Assembly (NCBI GenBank): GCA_015501075.1
Contig: JADNYJ010000542.1
Span: forward strand, 1 to 21,062
Origin: Gymnopilus junonius
Taxonomy: Eukaryota > Basidiomycota > Agaricomycetes > Agaricales > Galerinaceae
DNA: 21,062 bases
Direction of reading: 5' to 3'
This document shows positions 1-9,770 of the stretch, piece by piece. Positions within the stretch are counted from its first letter, which is position 1. Every line of letters begins with the position of its first letter. The notes under the pieces are model-generated. The model was not told the origin of the DNA and did not search any database. It saw only the letters and a list, made by a program, of their open reading frames with translations. Position numbers and translations under genes: made by a program.

Positions 1-1080
1 GACGTTTGACCAGAGGTATTCTTACTTCGGTGGTCATTATTGGCAATATTCTCCGAGATCTCAAGTATCTCGGCATGTTGCACAACTTGTTCCCATGAGG
101 AGACATCTTGATTATATCCATCTCGATATAATCCTTGTCTAATCGTTGCTCTGAGTCCATCCCAGAGTTTAATAACTTTTTCTCGCTCATCAGTAGTACC
201 AATCATATTATAAAGCTCTTCGAGCTCATGTACATAAGCTGATACTCGTCGATCGTTCTGGAAACAGCGTCTAAGTTTAGCTCGCTGTTCCGCTTTATAA
301 TTAACTGGAAAGCAATAGTCAAATAATTGCTCAAAGAATTCCTTTAGATTCCACTCAGTAAAATTCATGGACACTTTCTGAGTGTAAAAATCATAAGCTA
401 TGCCAGTAAGATAATAGGACAGGACAAATACACGTCGATCTCGTCGAACGCGTCCATCCATTACATATGCGGTACCTTCAGTTACAAATCTATTGAAGGT
501 ACGGGAGTGGAGTGCCATCATACTCCTTAGGTGCGATCGGCTTAAGTCCCGATTTTTTAGACTTCGAGCGCTTATTCTTAGTTCCACGCGACTTCGATCT
601 CCTCGGTGATCGAGATTTCCGTCCTGGAACACTTCGTCCCGCACTGCTACTATCGCTATCTGAGCTACTAGAGCTGGACGAATCATCACTAGGGTCTCCT
701 TTGCGAGTTCCCATGTTTCCAATATTATTTAAGGTGTGTCCCAAATAACTATTAGGAGCTACCTGATTTAATGGACGACTCGCAGCAGGTCTATTGATGA
801 TATTATTAGCAGTGACAACCCGAGACCTGGGTGGAACTGATTGATCTGGGGTAGGTGTCTTGTCAACGGGCTCAGCTGTACTGACAGCGCAGGTAGGAGC
901 CTTTGCTTTGGCTTTAATGGCCTTAGCAATTTCTTCTTTCTCAGCTCTAGCTTGGTTTTCAAGCTGTAACAAGGCAGCTTTCTGAGCCTCAATATTAAAA
1001 TCTTCATCTCCCAATTGGATAAAACGGTTAGTCCAATTATTATCTGCTCGTCCTTTACCTTTGACCTTTAAATTAGACAT
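1..1080 (-). pseudogene. Gag-like protein of the Ty3/Gypsy element, frameshifted, truncated by window
   Basis: An ATG at 1080 begins MSNLKVKGKGRADNNW, followed by a coiled, charged stretch (about residues 20-55), a Ser/Asp-rich run and a basic Arg/Ser/Lys segment resembling a nucleic-acid-binding tail. The frame stops at 490-492 just after PKEYDGTPLPYLQ. The frame shifted by one continues without a stop from 497 to the left edge (about 165 codons). It holds the conserved gag core, with RFVTEGTAYV, the YYLTGIAYDFYTQ block and a W....Q.V.HAE motif near the edge. Normally these form one polypeptide, so a 1-2 base indel near 490-500 has probably broken this copy. A sequencing error or programmed frameshift cannot be excluded. 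Confidence 0.65.
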
Positions 1081-1146
1081 TCCCTCGCCTAGCGAGTCCA
1101 ACGAGTGGGTTCTGCAGACCACGACATTAGCATTCCGTCGTGTAAT

Positions 1147-1563
1147 TCATTCCTGTTGATCCGGGGTAAGCAATCTCTCGGCTTCCCGAAGGGGATCATT
1201 ATTCTCAGCTATTTTCTGAGCTTTATCCTTGCGCTTTCTGTGGCGTACTTCCGTCCATGGTTCATTAGGGTTATTTTCAACCCACTTATCAAAGTCCCGG
1301 GTTTCATCTACCTCAGGAGTTTCTTCATGAATACTTTCTGATTCATTCCTATCCTTATTAGGTTCATTGGATGATGCCTCATCCCTAGTGGGGGACTGCA
1401 ATGCATCCTTGTAGCTACATTTATCTATTCGAGATGGAGTCGGAGTTTCCGACATATCATCGGATTCTGAAATCAGTGCCTTTGCACTTGATTTCTGGGG
1501 AGCGACCCCTATCATAATAACTCTTCTGGAACGGAGTTGCGTTTCTTGAGTAAGAGAAGACAT
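1147..1563 (-). CDS. Small leading ORF of the retrotransposon (138 aa), unknown function
   Basis: The frame begins with ATG at 1563 (MSSLTQETQLRSRRVIMIGV) and ends with TGA at 1147-1149. The product is hydrophilic and acidic, with a central Ser/Glu/Asn-rich part and a C-terminal basic patch containing PWTEVRHRKRKDKAQK. No zinc knuckle, protease or RT motif is seen. It is in the same frame as the downstream gag-like ORF, separated from it by one TGA and 22 sense codons. It may be a separate first ORF or the N-terminal part of Gag upstream of a nonsense mutation. I recognise the W-T-x-V plus basic pattern only as typical of such elements, not as a named domain. Confidence 0.5.
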   Translation of the reverse strand: MSSLTQETQLRSRRVIMIGVAPQKSSAKALISESDDMSETPTPSRIDKCSYKDALQSPTRDEASSNEPNKDRNESESIHEETPEVDETRDFDKWVENNPNEPWTEVRHRKRKDKAQKIAENNDPLREAERLLTPDQQE

Positions 1564-1820
1564 ATGTACGAGAATAGACAAATTAAAATTTCAAAGGTAG
1601 TAAGGGTTCGGGTGTCGGGAAATAGTCGCCGTCGGAAGGTAGCATCGGTTGATCAGGCCGGTCGTGTCCCTTTATCGAAAGCGAAGTCGATTCGATTTAG
1701 TTGGAGCTTGTCAAAAAATATGTGATGTCGAGTAACGATCCGTGACGGGAGTCAGCGGGTCGAACGAGGCGGCACACGGTGAGAGGTAAGTTTGAGAGGT
1801 TGAGAGTCAAGACAGCTTAA
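1564..1820 (-). other. Retrotransposon 5' leader, no gene seen
   Basis: This stretch lies between the putative LTR and the first ORF. It has no convincing coding frame and no clear tRNA-complementary primer-binding site. It is best read as the untranslated leader with packaging and priming signals that I cannot identify. Confidence 0.4.
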
Positions 1821-2086
1821 TGTATACTGTATTCACTGGGGGTTTGGTAGTACATACAAGCCAGTATTTATATGTTTCTCGGTACCTACTATGACTAGAA
1901 CTTTGAGTCAAGTAAGAATCAGTAAACTAGTTAATACAAGTCAGGTAAATAAGAAATGATTCGTTATGAGTTATTTAATATGGAGACAATAAAGAAACAA
2001 GTCATTTATATAAACTACAATAAAAGAGACACGCGTTCACGAAGATAAGATAAGGGATTTGATTTGATGGTCACGTATTTGCCACA
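1821..2086 (-). repeat. Putative 5' long terminal repeat (266 bp)
   Basis: On the plus strand the segment starts TGTATACTG and ends TTTGCCACA, giving the TGT...ACA termini expected of an LTR. On the minus strand it starts TGTGGCAAATACGTGACC and is AT-rich, with a TATAAATA box about 45 bases before the end. The left edge is inferred from TG/CA termini only and could be off by some bases. The right edge is supported because SWS1-like sequence resumes at 2087. The second LTR is outside the window, so identity between LTRs and the target-site duplication (predicted TTATG) cannot be tested here. I did not find a convincing tRNA primer-binding site next to 1820. Confidence 0.55.
1865..1872 (-). promoter_or_regulatory. 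TATA box of the LTR promoter
   Basis: TATAAATA on the minus strand lies inside the putative LTR, about 45 bases upstream of its 3' end, as expected for a promoter driving the retrotransposon transcript leftward. Confidence 0.45.
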
Positions 2087-2285
2087 TTATGGTATGTCAT
2101 TCGCACATTTTGACAGGACTTTATGTTGATGCTAGTCACCTTTGGATGTAATAAATTCAGTGCAACCACATTCTTGCCACACTAATCACTCATCGACTGA
2201 ACATGCTCCTCGCGTTCAGCGGGCCCGAACGATCCAGCCGTTATATTGATGCTCAAGTTCACATTACCCGGGCACAAAGCCGTCC
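2087..2285 (+). pseudogene. 3' end of a broken SWS1/ZSWIM7 copy (last intron and last exon)
   Basis: TTATG followed by GTATGT at 2092 matches the exon 3 end and intron 3 donor of the intact gene (15413-16054, minus). The intron runs 2092-2160 and ends AATAAATTCAG. From 2161 the sequence TGCAACCACATTCTTGCCAC aligns with intact exon 4 (TGCAAGCACATCCTCGCCAC), and alignment continues through CGACTGAAC, GCGTTCAGC and GGCCCGAACGATC to about 2270. The zinc-ligand pair C-x-H is kept (CNH for CKH). A 2-base deletion near 2205-2212 shifts the frame relative to the intact copy. Exons 1 to 3 are absent because the retrotransposon abuts at 2086. They would be expected left of the window if the element inserted into a complete copy. 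Confidence 0.78.
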
Positions 2286-2489
2286 CCTTGATCTATCTTT
2301 CCTACAGGACCTCCTTGAGCTCCCTCCCTAAAAAACAAAATAAACAAGAACGATCTAATCTTATCTGTTCTGCTACTCGATCACCTGACGATGGGACCTC
2401 GTGTCTGGGGCGAGGTGGCGGCATGTTTCTTGGGTTTTCTCGGGACCTCCACCTCGCTTGAGGAGTCTAGTTTTTAGTTATAACCCACC
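2286..2489 (+). promoter_or_regulatory. 5' flank and leader of duplicated gene, copy 1
   Basis: From 2354 the sequence is nearly identical to 11121-11256 upstream of copy 2, so at least 136 bases of leader were duplicated with the gene. I see no standard TATA box in the shared part. The start ATG at 2490 has the context CCACCATGG, close to an ideal eukaryotic start context. Confidence 0.4.
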
Positions 2490-5088
2490 ATGGCGTCCAC
2501 CACGTACGTCATCTATCTATCTCCGAGTATCCTCCTCTATTCCTTTATGTCCTTATTCATACCTTCTTTCTCCTTTTTCTTGTACAGGTCGGCAGCATTT
2601 GATGTGTTGCCCGTTGTCGGCTACGCTCTGCTGGCTGTTGTGCTGGCCTACATTGCATTAAGAGTGTATAGGTACCTGAAGGGAGCCGTCCCTTCTTCAG
2701 CTTCAGTTTCGTTGCCCAAGCCAGTCTCTGAAGCCGTGCACCACAAAGGGTTTAGCTTTGGACATACCATGGGTTGGGGCTGGAGACAATGGAGCTCACT
2801 GGTCCCATGTGTACTGTCCTGGCGAAAAAACTGTACCAGCGATGGGCAAAGGAAAAGCAAAGGCGGCGACATCTGCCAAAAACCTCAGCGTGGAGCTGTT
2901 ACCCACCACAGGGCTTCCACCGCCACCGACCTCGGTACCTGCTACGCCTCCTAGGAGTAACACACCGCAGTTGGTCGACCTCAGCTCACCGCCTACACCC
3001 CCTCTTACAGCAGGAGCAACTTCCACCACAGCGTCCTACCCCACCTCTCCATCTCCACGCACACCCTCGCCTTCTCCTTTCCACGTGCACCACATGGTGA
3101 AACCGCTCTTCCCATCAGCCGCACTTGCCCTCGCCCATGCCCGTCCATCTTACTCCCGTCCACCCTCGCCTCATGCCCTCCTCATGACGACCCCGCCGCC
3201 GTCTAAACCACACAGACAGAGCAGAAGTCTCGGTAGCGTGCCTGTGCGGCATCTCTCCTCTGGAGGACAGTCGGGGTTAAGGAACGCTGTTGAGCTGAGG
3301 GAGTTGTCTTCTACGCCCAGCCACGTACGGGGAACGAGTAGAGAGCACCTGTTGATCGATTTTGCATCTTCTGGATCTTCTGATGAGGAAGATGAGAGGG
3401 ACAGGTACAGGCAAGAAGAGGAGGACCACATAATGAAGATCTCCCCGGCTGCATCGGATATTGGAGTCTTACCTGCTGCTACCAGCAGGGATATGCCTCC
3501 CATAGTCGACGTGTGGATGGTAGGACGACACGTTCCGCTTGTTGATCTCAGTGATGATCTGACGGACCGTAAAGTAAACGAGGACAGCGAGAGTTGGAAA
3601 TGGTTCAGCTCTGCGCCGGTGCCTTCGCTGTCTTTTGGTCGCAGCGTGCGTCCGTTGGTGGGATCGACCCCTGCTAATTCCAAGCAGATGCCTAATTTCC
3701 GACAACCACAGGCGGAGAAACTCATCGACATGGATGACGATGTTCCTCTTGCTCTTACCCATCCTGAGCTGGTCTCAGGGCGCCCTCGACCTCAGCCAGT
3801 CCCAGTGGCAATACAAAGGACGGAAATCCCTCCTCAGCTGGTCGACTTGACCGATTCCAAAGTCCCCAGTCACGTTGAGCAAACACCCAAGGAGCCGCAG
3901 CCACTTGTAGATTTGAATTTGAATTCGGACATCCGGGGCACCCAGCTCATGGATATTGAAGATCAACTCCTTCCATCACTCGCACTGCCCGGTATTGGGG
4001 CGACTCCTGTCGTTGTACCTGTCTTCGTCAAACCCTCCTCCTCTTCAGCATTTTCTCATCCTCTTGAGGATCTGGTGTCAGTCCCGGTTGTCTACAAGCC
4101 AGCTATTGGCGCACCTTCACCCCCGCCTGAACCCATCGTGGTAGTCGCCCAGGAAGAAAGTCGACCTGGACTGTTATTCGCTGGATCTGAAGCTCACCCT
4201 GAACCTGAACATGAACATGAACATCAAGCCGAATTCCAACCCCAACCTGAACGTGAACGTGAATTGGCAACTCCCGCTTCCGCCTCCACCGACCCTGACG
4301 TCTTTTCTTACTCCATCGCTACCTCGGACGACTCTGACACCTCTGTCTCTGCCACCACCGCCTCCAACATTGCCATTGCCTCCACCACCACCACAGAACC
4401 TCCCTCTCCGCTTCTCATCCCATCGTCTCAGACGAGTGCAAATACAGCAACAGCTACAGGCTGGGGCTGGGATGATCTGGAAGATCCTTGGGGGAACCAT
4501 GTTCCTGAGTCTGAACCTGAAGTTCAGTTTGAACAACTCGAGTCTGTGCCATCAGATTTGGAATCTCCTAGTTCTGAGGAGTTCGTATATAGTGGTAAAG
4601 GTGCCGCTGGTTCGGAGATCATGGAGGAAAGGGAGGAAGAGGCCAAGGCGGATGATTTAATCGCATTTGAAGCTGCCAGGGTGGCTGACGCTGCGATTAA
4701 TGTTGATATCGAGGAAGTGCAGACGACTGAGGTGGACGCTGGCTCGCCACTATTGTTGATGGAAGAGGTCCTGGATAAAAGTCCCAGTGGATCGCTCTTC
4801 ACCACTGTACTCCCAGATGATGGTGATATTGACGGGGAAGAGGGTGAGGACGTTATGCCTCCTTTGGACCTTGATGGATCTTTGGCAGAGCACGAGCAGG
4901 AGGAGGAAGAGGAGGAAGAAGAGGCGACGCCTAAACCGACACCTGCGTCTATCAAGCTCGAGTTGCCGGTCCTCAGCATCAACATTCCCATGGTGCAAGT
5001 GCCTACCATCGTCGTCCAAGATACTCTAGATTTGGGTACATCGGAACATGGACATGAACTGGAAGCTCAAATCGTCTCGGCTGCAGCT
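2354..5088 (+). repeat. Segmental duplication, unit 1
   Basis: This segment matches 11121-13848 in direct orientation, with an initial offset of 8767 bases. Similarity begins at TCTAATCTTATCT and ends abruptly in GCTGCAGCT at 5080-5088. Copy 2 continues there with more GCAGCT units and a longer coding region, whereas copy 1 changes to unrelated sequence. Differences are scattered single bases plus a few short indels. The CAG/CTG-rich end may mark the breakpoint. Confidence 0.92.
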
Positions 5089-5096
5089 CTCCTGTG
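2490..5096 (+). pseudogene. Unrecognised membrane-anchored Pro/Ser/acidic protein, copy 1 (frameshifted, C-terminally cut)
   Basis: Start ATG 2490; intron 2504-2587 (GTACGT...TTGTACAG, phase 2, 84 bases). The spliced N-terminus is MASTTSAAFDVLPVVGYALL followed by more hydrophobic residues and RVYRYLKG, which looks like a signal anchor. At 2824-2831 copy 1 has GAAAAAA where copy 2 has CAAAGA. The extra base shifts the frame, so the exon 1 frame ends near 2952. The remaining 720 or so codons are open in the next frame to TGA at 5095-5097. They are low complexity: PT/PS-rich, repeated (L/I)(V/I/M)D(L/F/M) motifs, an EHEHEH run, GWDDLEDPWGN and Glu-rich tracts. The C-terminal portion present in copy 2 is missing. 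GTGAGT at 5094 may be an intron donor joining a new 3' end. No known family recognised; function unknown. Confidence 0.7.
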
Positions 5097-5474
5097 AGTA
5101 AGTTCCTTTCCTTTTTGAGCATTTGCTGCTTCTTTAGGCAGGAACTCAGGCACAAGAATCCAAATCAGGTATAGTGCGAATTCAGAAGTGCATCTTCAAA
5201 TCATCTTTCCCTCTCTTGTTTTTCAAACCGGCATAGTTTCCCCTCCCCCGAAGGGCAGGGACAGATGAATACAACTGCATCAATGATAGACAAATCATGG
5301 TTGGGTCAAGGAATGGAACGGCCGTCTTACCTGGTATCCTGTTGCTTCATTCTCGTGTCTTCTATACCAGTGTTAATGCATCGGCTTCTTTCGTTTTTCA
5401 TTCTGCGCTTCAGAATTCTTGGTCTTGAATCTTGCTCACTTGTCTTCGCAGTCTCAGTCCCAAGTCGTAGCTAA
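5094..5474 (+). other. Possible novel spliced 3' end of copy 1
   Basis: Just after duplicate homology ends there is GTGAGTAAGT at 5094. Removing 5094-5137 (ending CTTCTTTAG) and 5169-5258 (ending GGGCAG) keeps the frame open. The tail reads ...LLQELRHKNPNQ then GQMNTTASMIDKSW and stops at 5472-5474. Copy 2 has none of this. It could be chance splicing potential in pyrimidine-rich DNA or a real chimeric tail acquired at the breakpoint. No family recognised. Confidence 0.25.
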
Positions 5475-8400
5475 TGTCTGTGTCTCCATTCATAAACCAA
5501 GTCAGCCACTTTGAATGAAGGCTTAGAATGCTTCAACTAACCTTATCTGATGGACTATGTGTGCAATCTTCTGTCAAGTCAATAACCACTACATGATAAA
5601 GGTGTAATCTATCTACTCACCATGATCCAAGTCTGTCTGAGTGACATAAGGTCCATGCGTGGTCAATGACTTTTCATACTGGCAGAGTTTCAGGGTAATG
5701 GTGGGAGGGAGGAATGGTCCTGAGTCGCAATCCTCCTCTTTTTATACATTGCGCTTTCTTTGTCACCTCTTCTTTTCAGTTCCACTCATCGCATCACATC
5801 AACCTGAATTGCTTCTTGTTGATTCTCCGCATACCAATGCTACATTCACCACATTCTAAATTTATCTTGCCAACTTTCTTTTTTGTCGCCAATTTACCAC
5901 CCACTCTGCCTTTTTCTCTCAATATCTATGCTCACTCCATCTTCTATTCAACTCTCTCACCAAAAGTCCTCTCGCTGAAAGAATGCCCTTTGCAGTATTC
6001 TCATTCCACTTCAATGTTATGGCCCGAATAATCACTTATTCTCCCAGTTACGTACAGGTCTTCTAGCTCCATTCTATGCACTTCTATCTCTTCCAACAAT
6101 GATATCTCCACTTCTCCTATTATGCCTTCTTTAAGTCTCTTCTTGTTCTATACCCTGCCTTGGACTCAATGCTGTAAAATGCTCACATCATAATTCTATC
6201 TACAATGTTTCCTGGACTTTTCTCATTATATTTCATTGCTGGTGTCCTATACAATGGCATGCTATTCTAGTATTTGTATCCACAAAAGTCCGAATGCACT
6301 TCTCATATCTGCAGAACAATACTTTAATTCCATATCAATGTATTTATTCTTCTAGCCCATCAAATCCACAAGAATTCCGATCCAATCCATGGGCCCAGAA
6401 CACCATCATCAGGTTACTCTTATGTCTTGCTCCTCTTCCATGTACTCTGCACCCTTCAGCCTGATGTATGGCCATATTTGTTGAGCTTTTGACCATATGC
6501 CCTAAAATGTGGTTCGGCGGGCTACTGATGGCAATGCTGAGCAACTAAATTGCAGACAAAATTTAATCTGAGCTCAGATTTGGCTTTATGCAGCTGATCC
6601 GAGCCTGTCCATGCCACTGCCATGTGAATATTTGGCAAATTCGATGGATCACTGTTATGGCCATGAAGTAACGCCCGTATTTTTGATGCTCCAGGCCCTT
6701 CACAGTATGGGGAAATAACATGTTCTTCACCAATTCCTGTTCAGTCCTGAACTCCTGATTTCAGGTTAACTAACTCTTTCAGTCATTTCATTTTGTGGAC
6801 ATATTGCCGGCTCTCTCAATTTAGATTGTCCTTAAATTTCGTTGGTGCTTGACCATATCAAATATCAATGCCAAGTCCAATCAAACACCATTTGTGGTCT
6901 GTCTTCTTATAAAATAGCTCATTCCATTAGCGAGCACCATACTATATCTACCTTTATTCTCTCACCGCATCCAGACAGACATCCAATTTACATTATACCA
7001 TTTTTAGTATTAAACTGTCCCACACACCAAAACGAAATATGCTATCCCAATGATTAGTCCCGTCCATCACATAATGCGTCCTATTTGAAAAGAACCCAAA
7101 GTATGTGCCGACCTACCCTCTCCTCCATCCCGCTTCCACTCCGAGAAGCACCGTTTCTGCCTCCATTTTTCTCTGATGTAATTTGATCTATTTATATTAC
7201 TCGGCTCTCAGGAAACAGAGCTTCCGATCAGTTAAACACGTCAGAAAAATGAAAGGACATTTGTTATTTCATCCTAAACAGTATGCATTCAAGCAATGTG
7301 CAACATCAATTCAATGTTCAAATCCACTATTTTTCTAAATGGCTTGTGAATGATTGATAGTAAAGAGAAGAAGAAAATGAGCACAAAGCGAAAGGGATCA
7401 TTGCCGGTAGTGATGCAAATGCACTTGCCATTAACACTTGTTGAAAGTACTTAGTATCTCAGAGTGTATTTAATCGGCTGCAAAGAATCAAAGAATCAAA
7501 AAGGAAGTCCAGCTAAATTAGTTTAAAATAAAAGGCCAGAACATGTCAGGTAACGAGCTCAGGGAATTTTGTCTCTGATAGGCAGATGGCATCCATTAAG
7601 CGCCCATCCATGTCTCCGTAACTGAGCTTGATTTTCACCTCATAATTAAGCCTTGAGGACTACGTTATGCAACATCTAGACTCGGTTGTCCAATTTACAA
7701 GGTGAGGAAGTAAATTATCAATCACGTATGGCAAGGAGACAAGTCAAGCCCACCTCGGTACTTGAACACCCTTCATCTTCGAGAAGCAAGCCAGTTAGCG
7801 AACAATGGAAATACAGTCGGTTAACTATCCGATGGCATAGGACATGCATGAGGTCCGATATCCTAGCGCAAAAACAAAAACAAAAAAATTCTAATGCGGA
7901 AATGCAAAACTCGGAACGCACCTCCCGTCTCTTCTCCTCCATCCCCCATTCTGCGCTCAAACACGAATTACCACGTAAACGGCACTTCTCCGAAGTATCG
8001 GCTCCACTGTACGTTATCCATCAAAGACACTAAGAAGCTGGAAATTTTCACCGCTAGCAGGGAAAAAAGACTGCATGCGATGATTCTCGTGCATTCTGGT
8101 GTGGTGGAATTTGATTCCTTCGAAATGGATTGTTCGTTTCTTCATTAAATTTGACAGGTATCGGCTGAGCTATTGTTCGAGGTTTGAAGGGATGAAACTG
8201 CCGAGATGTACCGTGTGTCCGTGCTTTGACTGTTGAGGCATTCGAGGTCAAAGTGAGCATGGTCAGTTGAGGGCATTGATGAATGCCTTGACTAAAAAAG
8301 AGGGTAAATCCTTGCAACTAAAATTTCTTCAAGTGGACAAAAGTCAATAACACTACTACTCAATCTCATACTCGACCAGATGCACACGGAATAGCAAGGA

Positions 8401-8580
8401 AAGGGCAATTCAATTGCGATGAAGGACGAATCAAACCCCATCCTTGAATCACTTCCGCCAATTCCGATCAAACTCACCGGCTCTGCTCGCTCACCCGCCC
8501 CACTTGTAGATTCAGGGTCCGAATCATGCTAGGAACACACTCAGTTCGCTTGCAAAGGGACTAACTACAAGCATAGACTA
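5475..8580. other. AT-rich stretch without a supportable gene
   Basis: I find only short open frames without start context, family motifs or consistent intron structure. The plus strand from about 5700 to 6350 is pyrimidine-rich. No tRNA, LTR pair, tandem array or duplicate of other window parts was noticed. A minus-strand frame at 8054-8317 has one leucine-rich patch (CPQLTMLTLTSN) but no support around it. Confidence 0.5.
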
Positions 8581-8585
8581 GAAAC

Positions 8586-8593
8586 GTATATAA
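8586..8593 (+). promoter_or_regulatory. Candidate TATA box before the intron-rich candidate gene
   Basis: GTATATAA lies about 105 bases upstream of the ATG at 8697, which itself has a good context (CAACAATGG). Weak support, because the gene itself is uncertain. Confidence 0.3.
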
Positions 8594-8696
8594 CCTACAT
8601 CGAATTTGCTGGTTTATTCTCCATCATCCGGTCTTCCCTCTTCATCGCTTGTCTTCTTCTGCACTCTCCCATATCCATATCATCAGAGCAACAACA

Positions 8697-9542
8697 ATGG
8701 CGATGCCTATGCATTCGCTTCAGAGGGTGTGGGTGTCTCCATTGTATCCTTCAACAGCGCGACAAATACTCACCTGAATTATGCAGGGCCCGACTGACTG
8801 ACCGTGATGTCCTCCTCAACCGTCCGTGAGTTCTTCAATCAAGTAGCGCGCCACTTCGGATTTGACACAGCTATCTTCTCCAACGACGTGGTTTGAACAT
8901 CCAAGTCGCCAGACGCAACGGCAAAATATGCTGCGGCTGCGGATTATAGAGGTAAGATTAAATTGTACTCAAGAAACGCAAGTCGACTTACCTGCGGCAG
9001 ATAAACGACGGGTTGGACCTGGGTGGGGCTGGCGGTCGTAGGAATGCAAAGAGGGCTGGAGGAGTCAAGGACGAGGTGAGCATATCAATATCAACAAAGG
9101 TGACCACTCACCGAGCTCAGCAAGCGGTAACATAGGTACGTTCTCAAACCTTTCTCCTCTCGCTGTGTCCTGTGCCTAACTCGAGTATGCCCAGGCCGCG
9201 CTAACCATCAGTCCTAAAGTCGATTGGCGACTCGTTCTCGCCAAGGAGAGGTCGAGACCCGTTGGCCATCCTTGTAGAGCTGGAACGAGAAATGTAAGTC
9301 GGTAAGAAAATAAGGCGAGGGTGGTAGAAACTTACCGCCTTTGATTTGGAATCCCAGCCCACCCTACATCGCAAACACACCTCCAAGGGACACAGGCGTC
9401 GATGGCGCATGCTCATTTGTCCATGGCCTGTGAGTCTCTTCCTCATTCCATCTCTTCCCTACGCCAAAAGCCGCTAGGGTGTAGATGTCGCAAAGGGCTG
9501 TACGTCGATGACAAAGGGTGTGGGCTGAGGAAATTGTGCTAG
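8697..9542 (+). CDS. Candidate intron-rich small gene, unknown function
   Basis: Exons 8871-8951, 9001-9075, 9195-9293, 9358-9429 and 9471-9542 all begin and end in phase 0 and together stay open to TAG at 9540-9542 (132 codons). Intervening introns have good borders: GTAAGA...CGGCAG, GTGAGC...CCTAACTCGAGTATGCCCAG, GTAAGT...CCCAG and GTGAGT...CAAAAG. A first exon at 8697-8732 (MAMPMHSLQRVW) with a weak GTGTCT donor is a guess. The product is basic, with a Cys-rich end (PLGCRCRKGLYVDDKGCGLR). No domain recognised. The minus strand also shows intron-like borders at 8937-8991, 9056-9111 and 9280-9335, so strand is not certain. It may be a relic that gave rise to the array downstream. Confidence 0.33.
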
Positions 9543-9770
9543 AACGGAATGCTAGGTGAGCACACGAAACAAAGGGCTCGAATAAATGCATACCCAAGTC
9601 CAGGTGTGCACTCTGCACACACGACCTAGAGTACCCAGATCAGAGGCTGCGGGCAGCGTATGTGTCCCTCTGTAACACATAAGCCGCTCCTACACCCCGT
9701 ATATTCCCAAACCCATCCTAACCGCCATCTATATCTTCGCAGGCCGCTGCAAGTCGCCAAGGGCTACTGA

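Larger units (their letters stand above)
1..2086 (-). mobile_element. Ty3/Gypsy-type LTR retrotransposon, 5' portion
   Basis: The minus strand carries, in order, a putative LTR (2086 to 1821), a leader (1820 to 1564), a small ORF (1563 to 1147) and a gag-like region (1080 to the window edge). The gag-like part has the pattern common in basidiomycete Ty3/Gypsy elements: PKEYDG, then FNRFVTEGTAYV, then a region ending in W..V..HAEILE. Protease, reverse transcriptase and integrase would lie left of position 1 and are not visible. The right edge abuts sequence matching the end of SWS1 exon 3, which supports a true insertion boundary near 2086. Classification rests on gag pattern and layout; no RT is available to confirm it. 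Confidence 0.72.

Noticed and set aside
3171..3731. Long minus-strand frame opposite the duplicated gene (also 11937-12638)
   Set aside because: Antisense shadow of a Ser/Pro/Asp-rich coding region; Ser-rich composition mirrors the sense codons and there is no start context or intron logic.
4198..4265. CATGAA/CCTGAA hexamer repeat
   Set aside because: Coding microsatellite giving alternating Glu with Pro, His or Arg; it varies between the two copies (HEHEH versus HQHQH) and needs no other explanation.
7686..8148. Two overlapping plus-strand frames
   Set aside because: No family motif, no intron signals, and low-complexity Lys/Gln composition from an A-rich run.
8054..8317. Minus-strand frame with a leucine-rich patch, possible LRR relic
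   Set aside because: Only one patch (CPQLTMLTLTSN) resembles a repeat; nothing around it supports an F-box or LRR gene.
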